Shown piece by piece: positions 32,338 through 39,954 of a stretch of 64,000 nt of DNA. Location: NCBI GenBank assembly GCA_907163375.1, contig CAJQUW010008996.1, forward strand, positions 253,001 to 317,000, read 5' to 3'. The notes under the pieces were generated by a model. It had not been told where the DNA came from and did no database searches. It was given only the letters and a program-made list of their open reading frames with translations. The translations under genes were made by a program, and so were the position numbers. This DNA comes from Prostheceraeus crozeri. Its lineage: Eukaryota; Platyhelminthes; Polycladida; Euryleptidae. Numbering within the stretch: position 1 is the stretch's first letter; each line of letters begins with the position of its first letter.

Positions 32338-32643
32338 TTACATATACACAGGAATATGTAATTGATGTAATGTTTCTAATTCATGTGTTGTTAAATGTTC
32401 TTTCTTAACCAAACACCATAAATTATTATACGCCAAAAATACTCGGAAACTTCTTAAACAAAGTGGAAAGTCTTTTGTTTTAACACACGGTTTAATACCA
32501 TGTTTTGTTTTATAATCTGTAACGAGCGCTACGTATTTATGATGATAATAAAATCTAACTTCTTTCTTCGAATTTACAGGATTTGTAGGATGACGATAAT
32601 CTTTTAAAACTGGTACATGCTCTATCTTGTAAGCATTCAACAT
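32338..32643 (-). CDS. P2 protein of unknown function, 101 aa
   Basis: Basic, Tyr/His/Leu-rich protein between the ATPase and the polymerase, same strand. It contains KKEVRFYYHHKYVALVTDYK, then FPLCLRSFRVFLAYNNLWCL and a C-terminal helix HLTTHELETLHQLHIPVYM. Two or three β-strands and one or two helices are likely. No motif was recognised. The ATG follows TTAATAAAAATAAAAAAAT, the usual P2 start context. It looks whole. Confidence 0.5.
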   Translation of the reverse strand: MLNAYKIEHVPVLKDYRHPTNPVNSKKEVRFYYHHKYVALVTDYKTKHGIKPCVKTKDFPLCLRSFRVFLAYNNLWCLVKKEHLTTHELETLHQLHIPVYM

Positions 32644-32691
32644 ATTTTTTTATTTTTATTAACAAAAAATTTATAAGAAAAAATTATTCGA

Positions 32692-33456
32692 TCACTCCGC
32701 GAAAATATTTTCTATAACTCTATCATGAATTTTTTTATCAATATTAATTGTGATAAATCCATAATCTTTTGACCAAGCATTGTTACACGATTGTTTAAAT
32801 TCATCTTTATTTCTTACACATAAATCTCTTAACAAATCACTTAAGTTTCTTGCATTTACATGTATTTCAAATAGTATAAATATATTTGCATTCTTTCTAA
32901 TAACACTTCCGTCTAATGAATACATACTTTGCGTTAAATAAAATACACTACAGTTATTATGTCTACCTCTTGTGAAATAATTTCTCTGAACTGACTGATT
33001 TCTATCATTAACACAATCATCAAAAATTACACAATGTTTCATTGTTTTATCTAGTTTACTAGGATCTTGCATATTACCACTATCATCTATTAATTGTATT
33101 TTTATATGCTTATTTTTATTAGATTCTACTAACTGATTATTTTTTGCTGCTTCTTCACACCACGAACTTATTTCTTCTTCATCTTCAGATTTTTCGTATT
33201 CTTTGAATAATGAAGCAATTGCTGTTTTTTTAAGATTATTTTCAAATCCATATTTTAAAAATTGATAGACGGGTTGTTCTGCCGTTGTTGTATAAATTAT
33301 AAGATTGTTATAATCCAAAAAATTTGGAGTCGTTAAAATTTTAAATAATAGATACGTTTTTCCACATCCTGATCTTCCACAAATAACTGACAAAACTTTA
33401 TTAGATAAATTTGGCTGATGATTAAATTTAAGTTTTTTTTTGTTTACTTCACTCAT
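32692..33456 (-). CDS. P2 FtsK/HerA-type genome-packaging ATPase
   Basis: 254 codons, uninterrupted, the usual length for a Polinton packaging ATPase. Walker A is SVICGRSGCGKTYLLFKIL (residues about 22-40). Walker B is KHCVIFDDCVND (about 140-150). They are followed by the arginine-finger segment YFTRGRHNNCS and the sensor strand VFYLTQSMYSL. The C-terminal part has FILFEIHVNARNLSDLLRDL and SKDYGFITINI. The enzyme would pump element DNA into capsids. The ATG follows AAATTTTTTTATTAAAA, nearly the same as at 23,905. Neighbours are the penton-like gene and the 101-aa gene. All key residues are present; it looks whole, unlike the P1 remnant at 17,336-17,620. Confidence 0.92.
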   Translation of the reverse strand: MSEVNKKKLKFNHQPNLSNKVLSVICGRSGCGKTYLLFKILTTPNFLDYNNLIIYTTTAEQPVYQFLKYGFENNLKKTAIASLFKEYEKSEDEEEISSWCEEAAKNNQLVESNKNKHIKIQLIDDSGNMQDPSKLDKTMKHCVIFDDCVNDRNQSVQRNYFTRGRHNNCSVFYLTQSMYSLDGSVIRKNANIFILFEIHVNARNLSDLLRDLCVRNKDEFKQSCNNAWSKDYGFITINIDKKIHDRVIENIFAE

Positions 33457-33542
33457 TTTTTAATAAAAAAATTTATTTTTATTTTATTTTTAATTTTAAA
33501 GAAGAAGAAGAAAATTAAACTTCTCTAGCTTCGCGTAGGACT

Positions 33543-34332
33543 TTATACCTCCCGAACCAAAAGATCTATCATAATCTCTTCACCTCCAAAATTTATTTCT
33601 TGTCCTTTTTCATCAGTGATTCTAATGTTGATGTTGTTAATAGTTTTTCTTGTAATAGGGAAATATATTAATGTTTTTGGAATTACATTTAATCTATAAC
33701 CAATGGGTACAGTAAAAGCTGGAAAACTGAATATTAAATTTAATAATTTACCATTTATATATCCTCCTTCAATAATGTCACAATGTACAACAATTGAATT
33801 TATTTCAGTTATTTTTGGAATCTTCTAACCTAAATGATAACCTTGACTATAGGTTTGTTTATTAAATCCTAATAGCTTTGACAATGATCTATCATGATTA
33901 AAATCAACTTGATGATTTTCGTCTAAAGTAAGAGAAAATTTATTAACTGCCGGTTCAACTGCAAAATGTAATTGTTTATCATCTTTAAATGGTATACCTA
34001 AATTTCTCTTAATTTCATTTGATATTGATTCAACTTCGTAAGAACCAGGAAGAAAAGTTAATATTTTCCATGTTTTGCCTTTATCAGTAGAATATCTAAA
34101 TTGATCATTCACATCTTTGATAACGTTTTGAATAGTGTTAAATGTAGAGAAACTAGTCAATGCAATTTGATAATTTTTATTTTGTTCCAAATGTAGAATG
34201 GGTTCTAAATTACAAGTGTGTGATGAAGTAGTTGTTATAATTTTTAACGTCGTACTAAATTTTTATGAACCCAAAATCTCTGTCAAATTTTCTAAATGAT
34301 TATTAATTTTGTCTAAATCTGCTGAACACATT
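33543..34332 (-). pseudogene. P2 penton-like minor capsid protein (single jelly roll)
   Basis: The central frame (33,825-34,190) has YQIALTSFSTFNTIQNV and GSYEVESISNEIKRNLG. The FSLTLDENHQVDF…LSKLLGFN part follows, a common order in Polinton penton homologues (start strand, SYEIEDI helix, SLxxLLGF). The end lies in another frame: IVVHCDIIEGGYINGK, VPIGYRLNVIPKTLIYFPI and INIRITDEKGQEIN, the classic C-terminal strands. The first ATG in start-motif context (ACTAAAAA then ATG) is at 34,332. A bulged hairpin with a GAA loop lies just past the stop (about 33,521-33,535). Pentons close the capsid fivefold vertices. It looks broken, a few breaks. Confidence 0.78.
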
Positions 34333-34397
34333 TTTTAGTTAAAATTTTGAATAAATATTTTTTTATAAAAAAATTAGAAACAACATATTTCAGCTAC

Positions 34398-34408
34398 GGG
34401 CGAAGCCC
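34398..34408. terminator. GC-rich mini-hairpin after the 34,418 gene
   Basis: GGGC-GAA-GCCC, directly downstream of the stop of the minus-strand gene ending at 34,418. It is part of the gene-end hairpin pattern. Confidence 0.45.
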
Positions 34409-34417
34409 TGGAGGACA

Positions 34418-35239
34418 TCAGAGATGACCGGTTATACTTTTATAATCCTCTTCATTTAGAATCTTCTTTTCTAACAGTCTTTTCAATATAGCATGAATTT
34501 CATTGAAACTAGAATTATGTCCTTCTTTTATTGCAGATATTAAAATATTTAATCTATTTAGTAATTCTTGTGGATCATCTGGTAAAAATATGGTTGTTTC
34601 TGTTTTCTGTTTTTCAGATAAACCTTTCCCTACTTTAACTCCCGTTGATGATAAATTTTCTAATTGTTTATAACGTCTTAGAGACTTTACTGCACCAACT
34701 CTATCTAACATAGCTTTATATTTTATAAGATCTTCTACAGCATAATTATTTAAATCTGCTCCTCTTAAAAGATTAACAAAATTTCTATCTAAATTAAAAG
34801 GAGATTTATCTGGTGAAAAAATTAAACCTCGAAAAGGTTGTGGAAATATATCTTTTTGTCCGAGATAAAATCTAGGTATTGTTTTTCCATCTATAAATGA
34901 AATAGAATGTTCAAATTGCATAGATTTTGGTAATTTCTTATTAATGTTTGATTCTAGTAATCCATAGTCATCTAATATAGTTTTGTGCTCTGGATCGGTT
35001 ATATCAATTTGTTTATCATTATTTGTACTTTCTTTTTCAAGAGTTTTAAATGGTTTCATAGTTTTTTCAAAATCAGTTTTTACTTGCTCGGTTTGCTGCA
35101 TTTTTTCAAACATATCAGATTGAATACCAGCTTTTATCATTCTATGTTGAAGATGATTTTCTTTCATAATATTTCTTTGTTTTATTAACTCTTCTAATTG
35201 TTTTATTCTTTTAAAATTATCAGCTCTAATTTTATCCAT
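34418..35239 (-). CDS. P2 conserved virion-type protein of unknown function, about 273 aa
   Basis: The frame is open from 35,305, but the ATG at 35,239 (MDKIRADNFKR) is preferred because it follows ATATTTTAAAA, the P2 start motif. The N-terminal 80 residues are a charged coiled coil (IKQLEELIKQRNIMKENHLQ). The middle has IPRFYLGQKDIFPQPFRGLI and the C-terminus DDPQELLNRLNILISAIKEG followed by a short amphipathic helix (ILKRLLEKKILNEEDYKSI). The (D)DPxELLxRLxxLIxSIKxG motif is familiar from large sets of unnamed Polinton/adintovirus proteins near the penton and ATPase genes. A scaffold or minor capsid role is a guess. It looks whole. Confidence 0.55.
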   Translation of the reverse strand: MDKIRADNFKRIKQLEELIKQRNIMKENHLQHRMIKAGIQSDMFEKMQQTEQVKTDFEKTMKPFKTLEKESTNNDKQIDITDPEHKTILDDYGLLESNINKKLPKSMQFEHSISFIDGKTIPRFYLGQKDIFPQPFRGLIFSPDKSPFNLDRNFVNLLRGADLNNYAVEDLIKYKAMLDRVGAVKSLRRYKQLENLSSTGVKVGKGLSEKQKTETTIFLPDDPQELLNRLNILISAIKEGHNSSFNEIHAILKRLLEKKILNEEDYKSITGHL

Positions 35240-35344
35240 TTTTAAAATATAATATTTGAATTTTGTGGTAACATTGGAATACAGCAAAAACATTTTACTG
35301 AACAAATTATTTTTTTATTGCTTTGTTGTCTGACATCTTTTCGT

Positions 35345-36100
35345 TTAAAGTTTTCTCGTTTTAAGTTTGTTTAATAAAGTTTTGTTTAATAAAGTTTTGC
35401 TTAAATTTTCGCTTAAAGTTTTTAGCTCTTCTAAAAAAATTTTGTCATTTTCTTCATTAGAAATTTTACCATCACTAGAAATTTTGCCATCCTGTTTATT
35501 CTTATCATCAACTTTTTCGGACTGTAATTGAAAGGTTTGATTTACTTCATTAGCTATTTGATCAAATTTTTCAATCTCATCTAACGTAATAACATTATCA
35601 TCACATACTCTTTGAAAGTAGTAGTGTAATTTGTCATAAACTTCTTTAATATGTAAATGCTTAGTTTTTAATGATTTTCGTTTCTTAGTTATTAAAGATT
35701 TATCTAACATTGTAACAAGTGAAGTTGCAAAAACACCCGTACCTGTTAAAGCAGTAGCAACTACTGGAATTACTAAAACACCTGAAGATATAACAATTGT
35801 TAAAGCACCTAAACTTATTGTTAAGAATATGCCAATTCCTTGTGTTACATTCTTAACTTTAGTCCATCTCTTTCTTAATTTTTTATAATGCTCTAATCTT
35901 AATAATAATTGAGATTCCTTATCTTTCATATACCTAACTCTATCTTTGTGTTTTTCTTTGTTCATCTTTTCGATGTTTATCTTTTCAATGTTCATTAAAG
36001 TAGAACTACGTTCATATGATAACGAAGGATATATTCTTGCGGTTTCTTCCATTTCTGAAGTTCCTTCCACTTTTGTTTCATCCACTTTTGTTTCTTCCAT
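35345..36100 (-). CDS. P2 predicted membrane protein, about 251 aa
   Basis: First gene inside the right terminal repeat. The open frame begins at 36,124; the ATG at 36,100 (MEETKVDETK) lies in the preferred TTTCTTTAAAA context. An acidic, Glu-rich N-terminus is followed by a basic coiled segment (LLRLEHYKKLRKRWTKVKNV). Two adjacent hydrophobic stretches come next (GIGIFLTISLGALTIVISSG and VLVIPVVATALTGTGVFATS), then a second basic helix and a Lys/Asp-rich tail. The two hydrophobic helices separated by a short turn suggest a hairpin in membrane. No family was recognised. It looks whole. Confidence 0.5.
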   Translation of the reverse strand: MEETKVDETKVEGTSEMEETARIYPSLSYERSSTLMNIEKINIEKMNKEKHKDRVRYMKDKESQLLLRLEHYKKLRKRWTKVKNVTQGIGIFLTISLGALTIVISSGVLVIPVVATALTGTGVFATSLVTMLDKSLITKKRKSLKTKHLHIKEVYDKLHYYFQRVCDDNVITLDEIEKFDQIANEVNQTFQLQSEKVDDKNKQDGKISSDGKISNEENDKIFLEELKTLSENLSKTLLNKTLLNKLKTRKL

Positions 36101-36201
36101 TTTTAAAGAAATATTATTAGTCACATGATATATTTTAAAAACCTGAAAGATGGATAAAATTCATGAATTTGAAATTCTTAACTTTTATGATTTTCGGTGT
36201 C

Positions 36202-36539
36202 CTGGAACGGTCATGATTTGAGCAAGAAAATGATCATAATCACAAATTTGAGATTCTTAACTTTTATGATTTTCGGTGTCCTGGAACGGTCATGATTTTA
36301 AGGGCGGGTGAAAATTGTAATTCTCAAATTTTGAGATTTTGAAAAATTTGAAAATTGGGTATTTTTAAAAACGCTTAAATTTTCGCCCTTCGGCCTTCGG
36401 CCACGTGAAATTTGAAGTCTACCTAAATTTTTGAAATTTTGATTTTTTGAAAAAACCCGCAAAAGTGTGACATCCGGCGCAAGCGACGCGAAGCAAAGCG
36501 AAGCGAAGCGTCGCGCCGGATGTCACACTATATACTACT
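36202..36539 (-). repeat. P2 right terminal inverted repeat
   Basis: Inverse of 18,245-18,584, with only about three differences in the outer about 290 bp. It carries the same terminal hairpin (arms within 36,464-36,529). Just inside, a second partial copy of the block CTTTTATGATTTTCGGTGTC is present (about 36,180 and 36,258), so the inner end is locally duplicated. Confidence 0.9.
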
Positions 36540-36545
36540 GTTATC

Positions 36546-36640
36546 AAATAATCCTGAATAGTTCCCTTTAAGCCTTGTCTATGAAAACGTAAAAATCTTT
36601 TCATAAAGCATTTATTGAATGACTTTAACAAGCATACGTT
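36546..36640 (-). pseudogene. P1 conserved Polinton protein, 5' part (split by P2)
   Basis: The frame reads FMKRFLRFHRQGLKGTIQDY just before the P2 target site. The homologous protein at 54,211 has CSLRFHRQSLRGVIRDYI. The 3' part is at 17,916-18,238. P2's target duplication GTTATC (36,540-36,545) lies between. Confidence 0.75.
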
Positions 36641-37187
36641 ACAAACCCTTGGTTTGAAAAAGATAAAATAGATACAGTTGGTAGCTATCATATAGCGAGC
36701 AATGATAATCAAACATTGCTTTGGCAGTGTTGAGGTAAGGAGGAAAGAAACATTGATTGTGAATGTGGCCACTGCAACTAACATTTAAAATAGGAAAACT
36801 CAATTCCTTAAAACGTTTCGTGACTTCATGATAGTGTTCATGAACCCTGCTATCCCAAGGTGGAAGTAGAATATCCTCAATGATTAGATTAGGAAATAGC
36901 TTCCTCTTCTTGGCAGGATCATTGCAAAAGACACGCACAACATTGAAAGCTGCTAACCATCTTTTAAATTCAATAAGAAGAGCACTTTCACTAGAAAATC
37001 CAAGGTCTTCCAAGAATTGCTGATTAAGTCCATGGATGTGTTTTCTCGCCCATCTATCAGCGTTGGGATGACAGTTGGCATGTTGATGGTAGACACTAAC
37101 AATCTGATACGACCAATTGTCCATAGCAATAGCACTGAGCTCCTGTACAGGTTCACCCTCACAATCCATGAAAGTGATGATAGATGA
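36639..37187 (-). pseudogene. P1 DEDDh-type 3'-5' exonuclease-like protein
   Basis: ITFMDCEGEPVQELSAIAM holds the Asp-x-Glu of exonuclease motif I. NVVRVFCNDPAKKRKLFP fits motif II with its Asp. AMFDYHCSLYDSYQLYLFYL holds the His-x4-Asp of motif III (HCSLYD). A Cys/His cluster (CSGHIHNQC) lies before motif III. The fold is that of DnaQ/RNase T-type nucleases, which proofread or trim DNA and RNA ends. A homologue lies in P3 (56,176-56,740) in the same gene order. A pyrimidine-AG acceptor-like sequence sits at 37,188. Its role in Polintons is not known to me. Condition: near whole. Confidence 0.65.
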
Positions 37188-37238
37188 CTGAAGAGGAAAT
37201 TTACATATCATACAGTTTTGCTCATCTGATGAAAAATC

Positions 37239-37439
37239 CTATATTATATTACAAAATGAAGAATTACATCGATGTTGTTTACGACAAAATACACAAATAA
37301 CATGATGACAGCGAAGAAGTAAAATGTATCTGATAAGTCCACGTCTGCGGCACTCAAAGCACATAAGCGAATTGTCATAAGGTAGTGATAGGAAAGGATT
37401 AGTGATTCTCCTTCTTTGATCTGCGTTTGCCGGTAACAT
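37239..37439 (-). CDS. P1 RING-like finger protein
   Basis: A short frame with CFECRRRGLIRYILLLRC then HHVICVFCRKQHRC and a final SSFC. Spacing Cys-x2-Cys, Cys-x-His-x2-Cys-x2-Cys and Cys-x4-Cys gives a compact RING-like zinc site. The P3 homologue (55,980-56,154) keeps every metal ligand (CSECGKRGLARY, CHHVVCIFC, CKVPAQC), so the site was under selection. The gene lies between the possible OB-fold gene and the exonuclease in both elements and overlaps the preceding reading frame. E3 ligase activity or simple DNA/protein binding are both possible. Confidence 0.6.
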   Translation of the reverse strand: MLPANADQRRRITNPFLSLPYDNSLMCFECRRRGLIRYILLLRCHHVICVFCRKQHRCNSSFCNII

Positions 37440-38170
37440 TCTTCTGACTTGCGCTTCGTACCATTCTCGTTGAGGATTTGATCAATGATGCCATGGACGT
37501 CTGGTTGCTTTGGGATATATAGGATGGATTGAGTATGCATCGATATAGAGGCTAATTTGTTATTCTGGTGATGGCCATAATATATTCCACTTATTGTAAA
37601 ACGAATATCCCAAGTACCTTCTGCAAGGTCTTCACATCTGATGGGTGTTACTTGATCTCCATCCTTTTTATAGTATGAGCACCAATGCGATAGTGGTAAA
37701 GAAAGCTTTTTACCATCCCATATCTTTTTATGTGGAGGATCATTGTCATCTCCCGCCCTCCATTCTTTGCTAAGGGGAGTAGGGATGTCCATATTTAATG
37801 TTACAAAATCTTCAATAATATCGAGTTGGCGACGTATGTATGGACTCACAGGAATGACTACGTAGTCCCCATACTGATCCTTTAGCATCTTCACATCACT
37901 GGAACGGAGCATTCCCGTTTGCAATGCAATACAATGTCCGCAATAGCGTATGGCTTGCCTAAATCTACGCTGTAGTGGTGTAGGATTATATACCTTTGCT
38001 GCCTCTTCCATTGGTCTCAGCAGTAAATGGTTTGATTGCAGCGAACCTTGTAGCGTCTGGACACTGTCTTTCCCTCTAAGTGTAGTAGATGTAGTGGATG
38101 CCTGGAAATAGAAAGATATTATTAAGTTTACATTCAAGGGAGGAGAGGAAGGAAAGTTCCAACTTACCAT
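37244..38170 (-). CDS. P1 conserved protein, possible OB-fold/ssDNA-binding
   Basis: The P3 homologues at 55,281-56,003 and 57,777-58,412 share two segments with it: YIRRQLDIIEDFVTLNMDIP (P3: WLRQQLDILEDVVMQKALIP) and GTWDIRFTISGIYYGHHQNN then KLASISM (P3: GFYSFHIEVPAVYVGPHQSD). The second is an alternating β-strand pattern with Gly, as in OB-folds of single-stranded DNA-binding proteins, a function the replicating element needs. This is inference. A 66-bp intron-like gap with GTAAGT donor (38,166) and TTTCCAG acceptor (38,102) precedes residue ASTTSTTLRGKDSV. The frame's last 60 codons overlap the RING frame and may not be genuine. Confidence 0.45.
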   Translation of the reverse strand: MVSWNFPSSPPLNVNLIISFYFQASTTSTTLRGKDSVQTLQGSLQSNHLLLRPMEEAAKVYNPTPLQRRFRQAIRYCGHCIALQTGMLRSSDVKMLKDQYGDYVVIPVSPYIRRQLDIIEDFVTLNMDIPTPLSKEWRAGDDNDPPHKKIWDGKKLSLPLSHWCSYYKKDGDQVTPIRCEDLAEGTWDIRFTISGIYYGHHQNNKLASISMHTQSILYIPKQPDVHGIIDQILNENGTKRKSEECYRQTQIKEGESLILSYHYLMTIRLCALSAADVDLSDTFYFFAVIMLFVYFVVNNIDVILHFVI

Positions 38171-38192
38171 TTCAGTTGGATAATACAACAGT

Positions 38193-38216
38193 GATGTAGA
38201 GAGAGAGAGAGAGAGA
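38193..38216. repeat. (GA)n microsatellite
   Basis: A run of GA dinucleotides just upstream of the P1 gene start. Confidence 0.9.
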
Positions 38217-38459
38217 ACGTGCGTCCGTCACTTGCAAGATTCAAAGATGGAATGATTTTCACTCTGAAAACCTTTTTATTTATAAATAAAATGCATGATT
38301 CTCATTTGACGACGATCCTCATTGGTCAATGAATGATAATGATGTCAAACGGACAAAGCATCATAAACTCTATAGTTGTTGAGGGAAAGTAGTCAGAGAC
38401 CTATAAAATTTTGGAACTTCAACCTGAAACCATCCCAAAGTCTGTCACAGGCGATTCTG

Positions 38460-38655
38460 AACAATTTTGGTTTTCACCTCTCTAGCTCTGTCGTTTTCGA
38501 GGGGGGTGGGGGCGAAGACACAACACTCTCACCCGGTCGGTCGGCCCAGCCTACTCGGTCGCTGAGCCAAGCCAGCCTGGGAGCTCTCTCCAACAATCTG
38601 TCGTTTTCGAGGGGCAGGCCCGCCCTGTGTTTAAAGTGGAGTATTTATTACTACT
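38460..38655. repeat. P1 right terminal inverted repeat
   Basis: Pairs with 11,608-11,740. Two internal copies of CTGTCGTTTTCGAGGGG (near 38,488 and 38,599) show a local duplication. It ends TATTACTACT, followed by the target duplication GCTGTG (38,656-38,661). Confidence 0.8.
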
Positions 38656-38661
38656 GCTGTG

Positions 38662-39954
38662 AACGCTGATATGAAGTGAAGAGGAGTGAATACTTCGATG
38701 ATGAGCGACCGAGCACACTGTAGATGGAGATCCTCACCTACCCTCGAATGTGTGGGCCATGGGTCATCAAGGTTAGGAAGGTGAGTATTCACTTTTTTCA
38801 CGTCTATTTTTAACATTTGAATCTTCAACATGTACATGCGAATTTCGTGGTCTAGAACAATACTTTATCCGGAAATGTGTATTTCATTTTGAAAATAAGA
38901 CAATGAAATGTAAACATGGAATTAACAATTTCAAAATAGAGATACAATGTAAAAATTCTAATTTCTCATAATGCTTGAGGATGTCACTTGTGAAGATCAA
39001 GAAAGCTTTATTATAAGCCTGTCAACGCTCGAGGTCTGCTGGCAGTACTCCAAACAGCAGTATGGAAGACCGCTTGAACAGCATTTTTGTGATAAGGACA
39101 AGCGCAACTTTGAGCAGCATGCAGCCACACAATTTAAGAGCCAAGTCAATATTTCCTGACAAATTTCCTGCCTATCAGATAGCTTTCGTCAGATGTTGTG
39201 GACAGCGTTGCATTACTACGCATGTACTTGTCATGCTACTCATGAAAAGCTTATAAGCCTTCATGAAAATTGGCTGCGAATCTCTAGTAATTTATGATTA
39301 TGTGTAAACGCAATACATGAAATACTATTCCCCCTGCCGATCTCCCAAACTATTGCAACAATTGAAAGGGGATTCAGAAAAACACCATCAGTTGCATTTA
39401 TTTTTAAGGTCATCTCTCGGCAGAGGTGAAGGTCAAAGGTCAAAAAACGCCAATGTTTAACAAATTTCCATGAGATAACTATTTCAAATGGAAAAGGACA
39501 ACAAAAACCAATGAACCATACAGTAATCGAAAGATCTGGTTAAGGTGGTTAATAAAACAATGATTAGTTATCGCTCTGAGATCACGTCATTGTAGTACAT
39601 GACGTCAAAGGTCAAATAATTCAAACTTTTAGTTCAGCCCAAATGTCGCTAAAATTGCACATTTTTATTATATAGTTTTTGCAGATGAAGAAGCAACCCA
39701 ATTCGATGCCTTTTATCGAGACACTGAGGCTAAAACCAATATGATTATCAACATTTTCAATAACTGCTGTCAGATAACTGCTAAACAGTACAAAAGAAAT
39801 AAGAATTCATATTTGAAAGAATTTCAAATTTCAAACATGCATACATAATGAGCAGGTAATTTCAAATATAAATATTTTGCGTTTGTGAATATCTCTATAT
39901 TAATAAGAGGAATCCTTTCTGTAATCTCAACTTATTTCATCAAGAATTAGATTA
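38662..39954. other. Intergenic spacer right of P1, no gene recognised
   Basis: AT-rich sequence with short unsupported ORFs (38,971-39,159; 39,062-39,256). Together with 10,958-11,607 it formed the roughly 2-kb spacer between the two transporter blocks before P1 inserted. Confidence 0.55.

Larger units (their letters stand above)
18245..36539. mobile_element. Polinton-like element P2, 18,295 bp, nearly complete
   Basis: P2 starts AGTAGTATATAGTGTGACAT and ends with the exact inverse. It is flanked by the perfect 6-bp duplication GTTATC (18,239-18,244 and 36,540-36,545) and lies inside a gene of Polinton P1. Terminal repeats are about 338 bp and close to identical, so the insertion is young. 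It encodes a protease, a PLA2-integrase, a major and a penton-like capsid protein, a packaging ATPase, protein-primed PolB, a fibre, a clamp-like protein and several minor proteins. It is far more AT-rich than its surroundings. About half the genes look whole; the protease, major capsid, penton-like, polymerase and a few others look broken, roughly ten breaks in all. Confidence 0.92.
11608..38655 (-). mobile_element. Polinton/Maverick P1: old, decayed element hosting P2 and a LINE
   Basis: P1 begins AGTAGTAATGAATACTCCAC and ends with the inverted equivalent ATTACTACT. It is flanked by a perfect 6-bp duplication GCTGTG (11,602-11,607 and 38,656-38,661), the hallmark size for Polintons. Read on the minus strand from its right end it holds a possible OB-fold protein, a RING-like finger, a DEDDh exonuclease, a conserved Polinton protein, another RING-like finger, the packaging ATPase C-terminus, an unknown protein, an integrase with chromodomain, and a small membrane-active protein. 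No capsid protein or polymerase remains. Without P2 (18.3 kb) and the LINE (about 3.15 kb) only about 5.6 kb is its own DNA. It looks broken in many places and is clearly older than P2. Confidence 0.88.

Noticed and set aside
11608-38655. P1 and P2 read as one large 27-kb Polinton
   Set aside because: Two independent 6-bp duplications, two different pairs of terminal repeats, different base composition, and two sets of ATPase and integrase genes show one element inside another.
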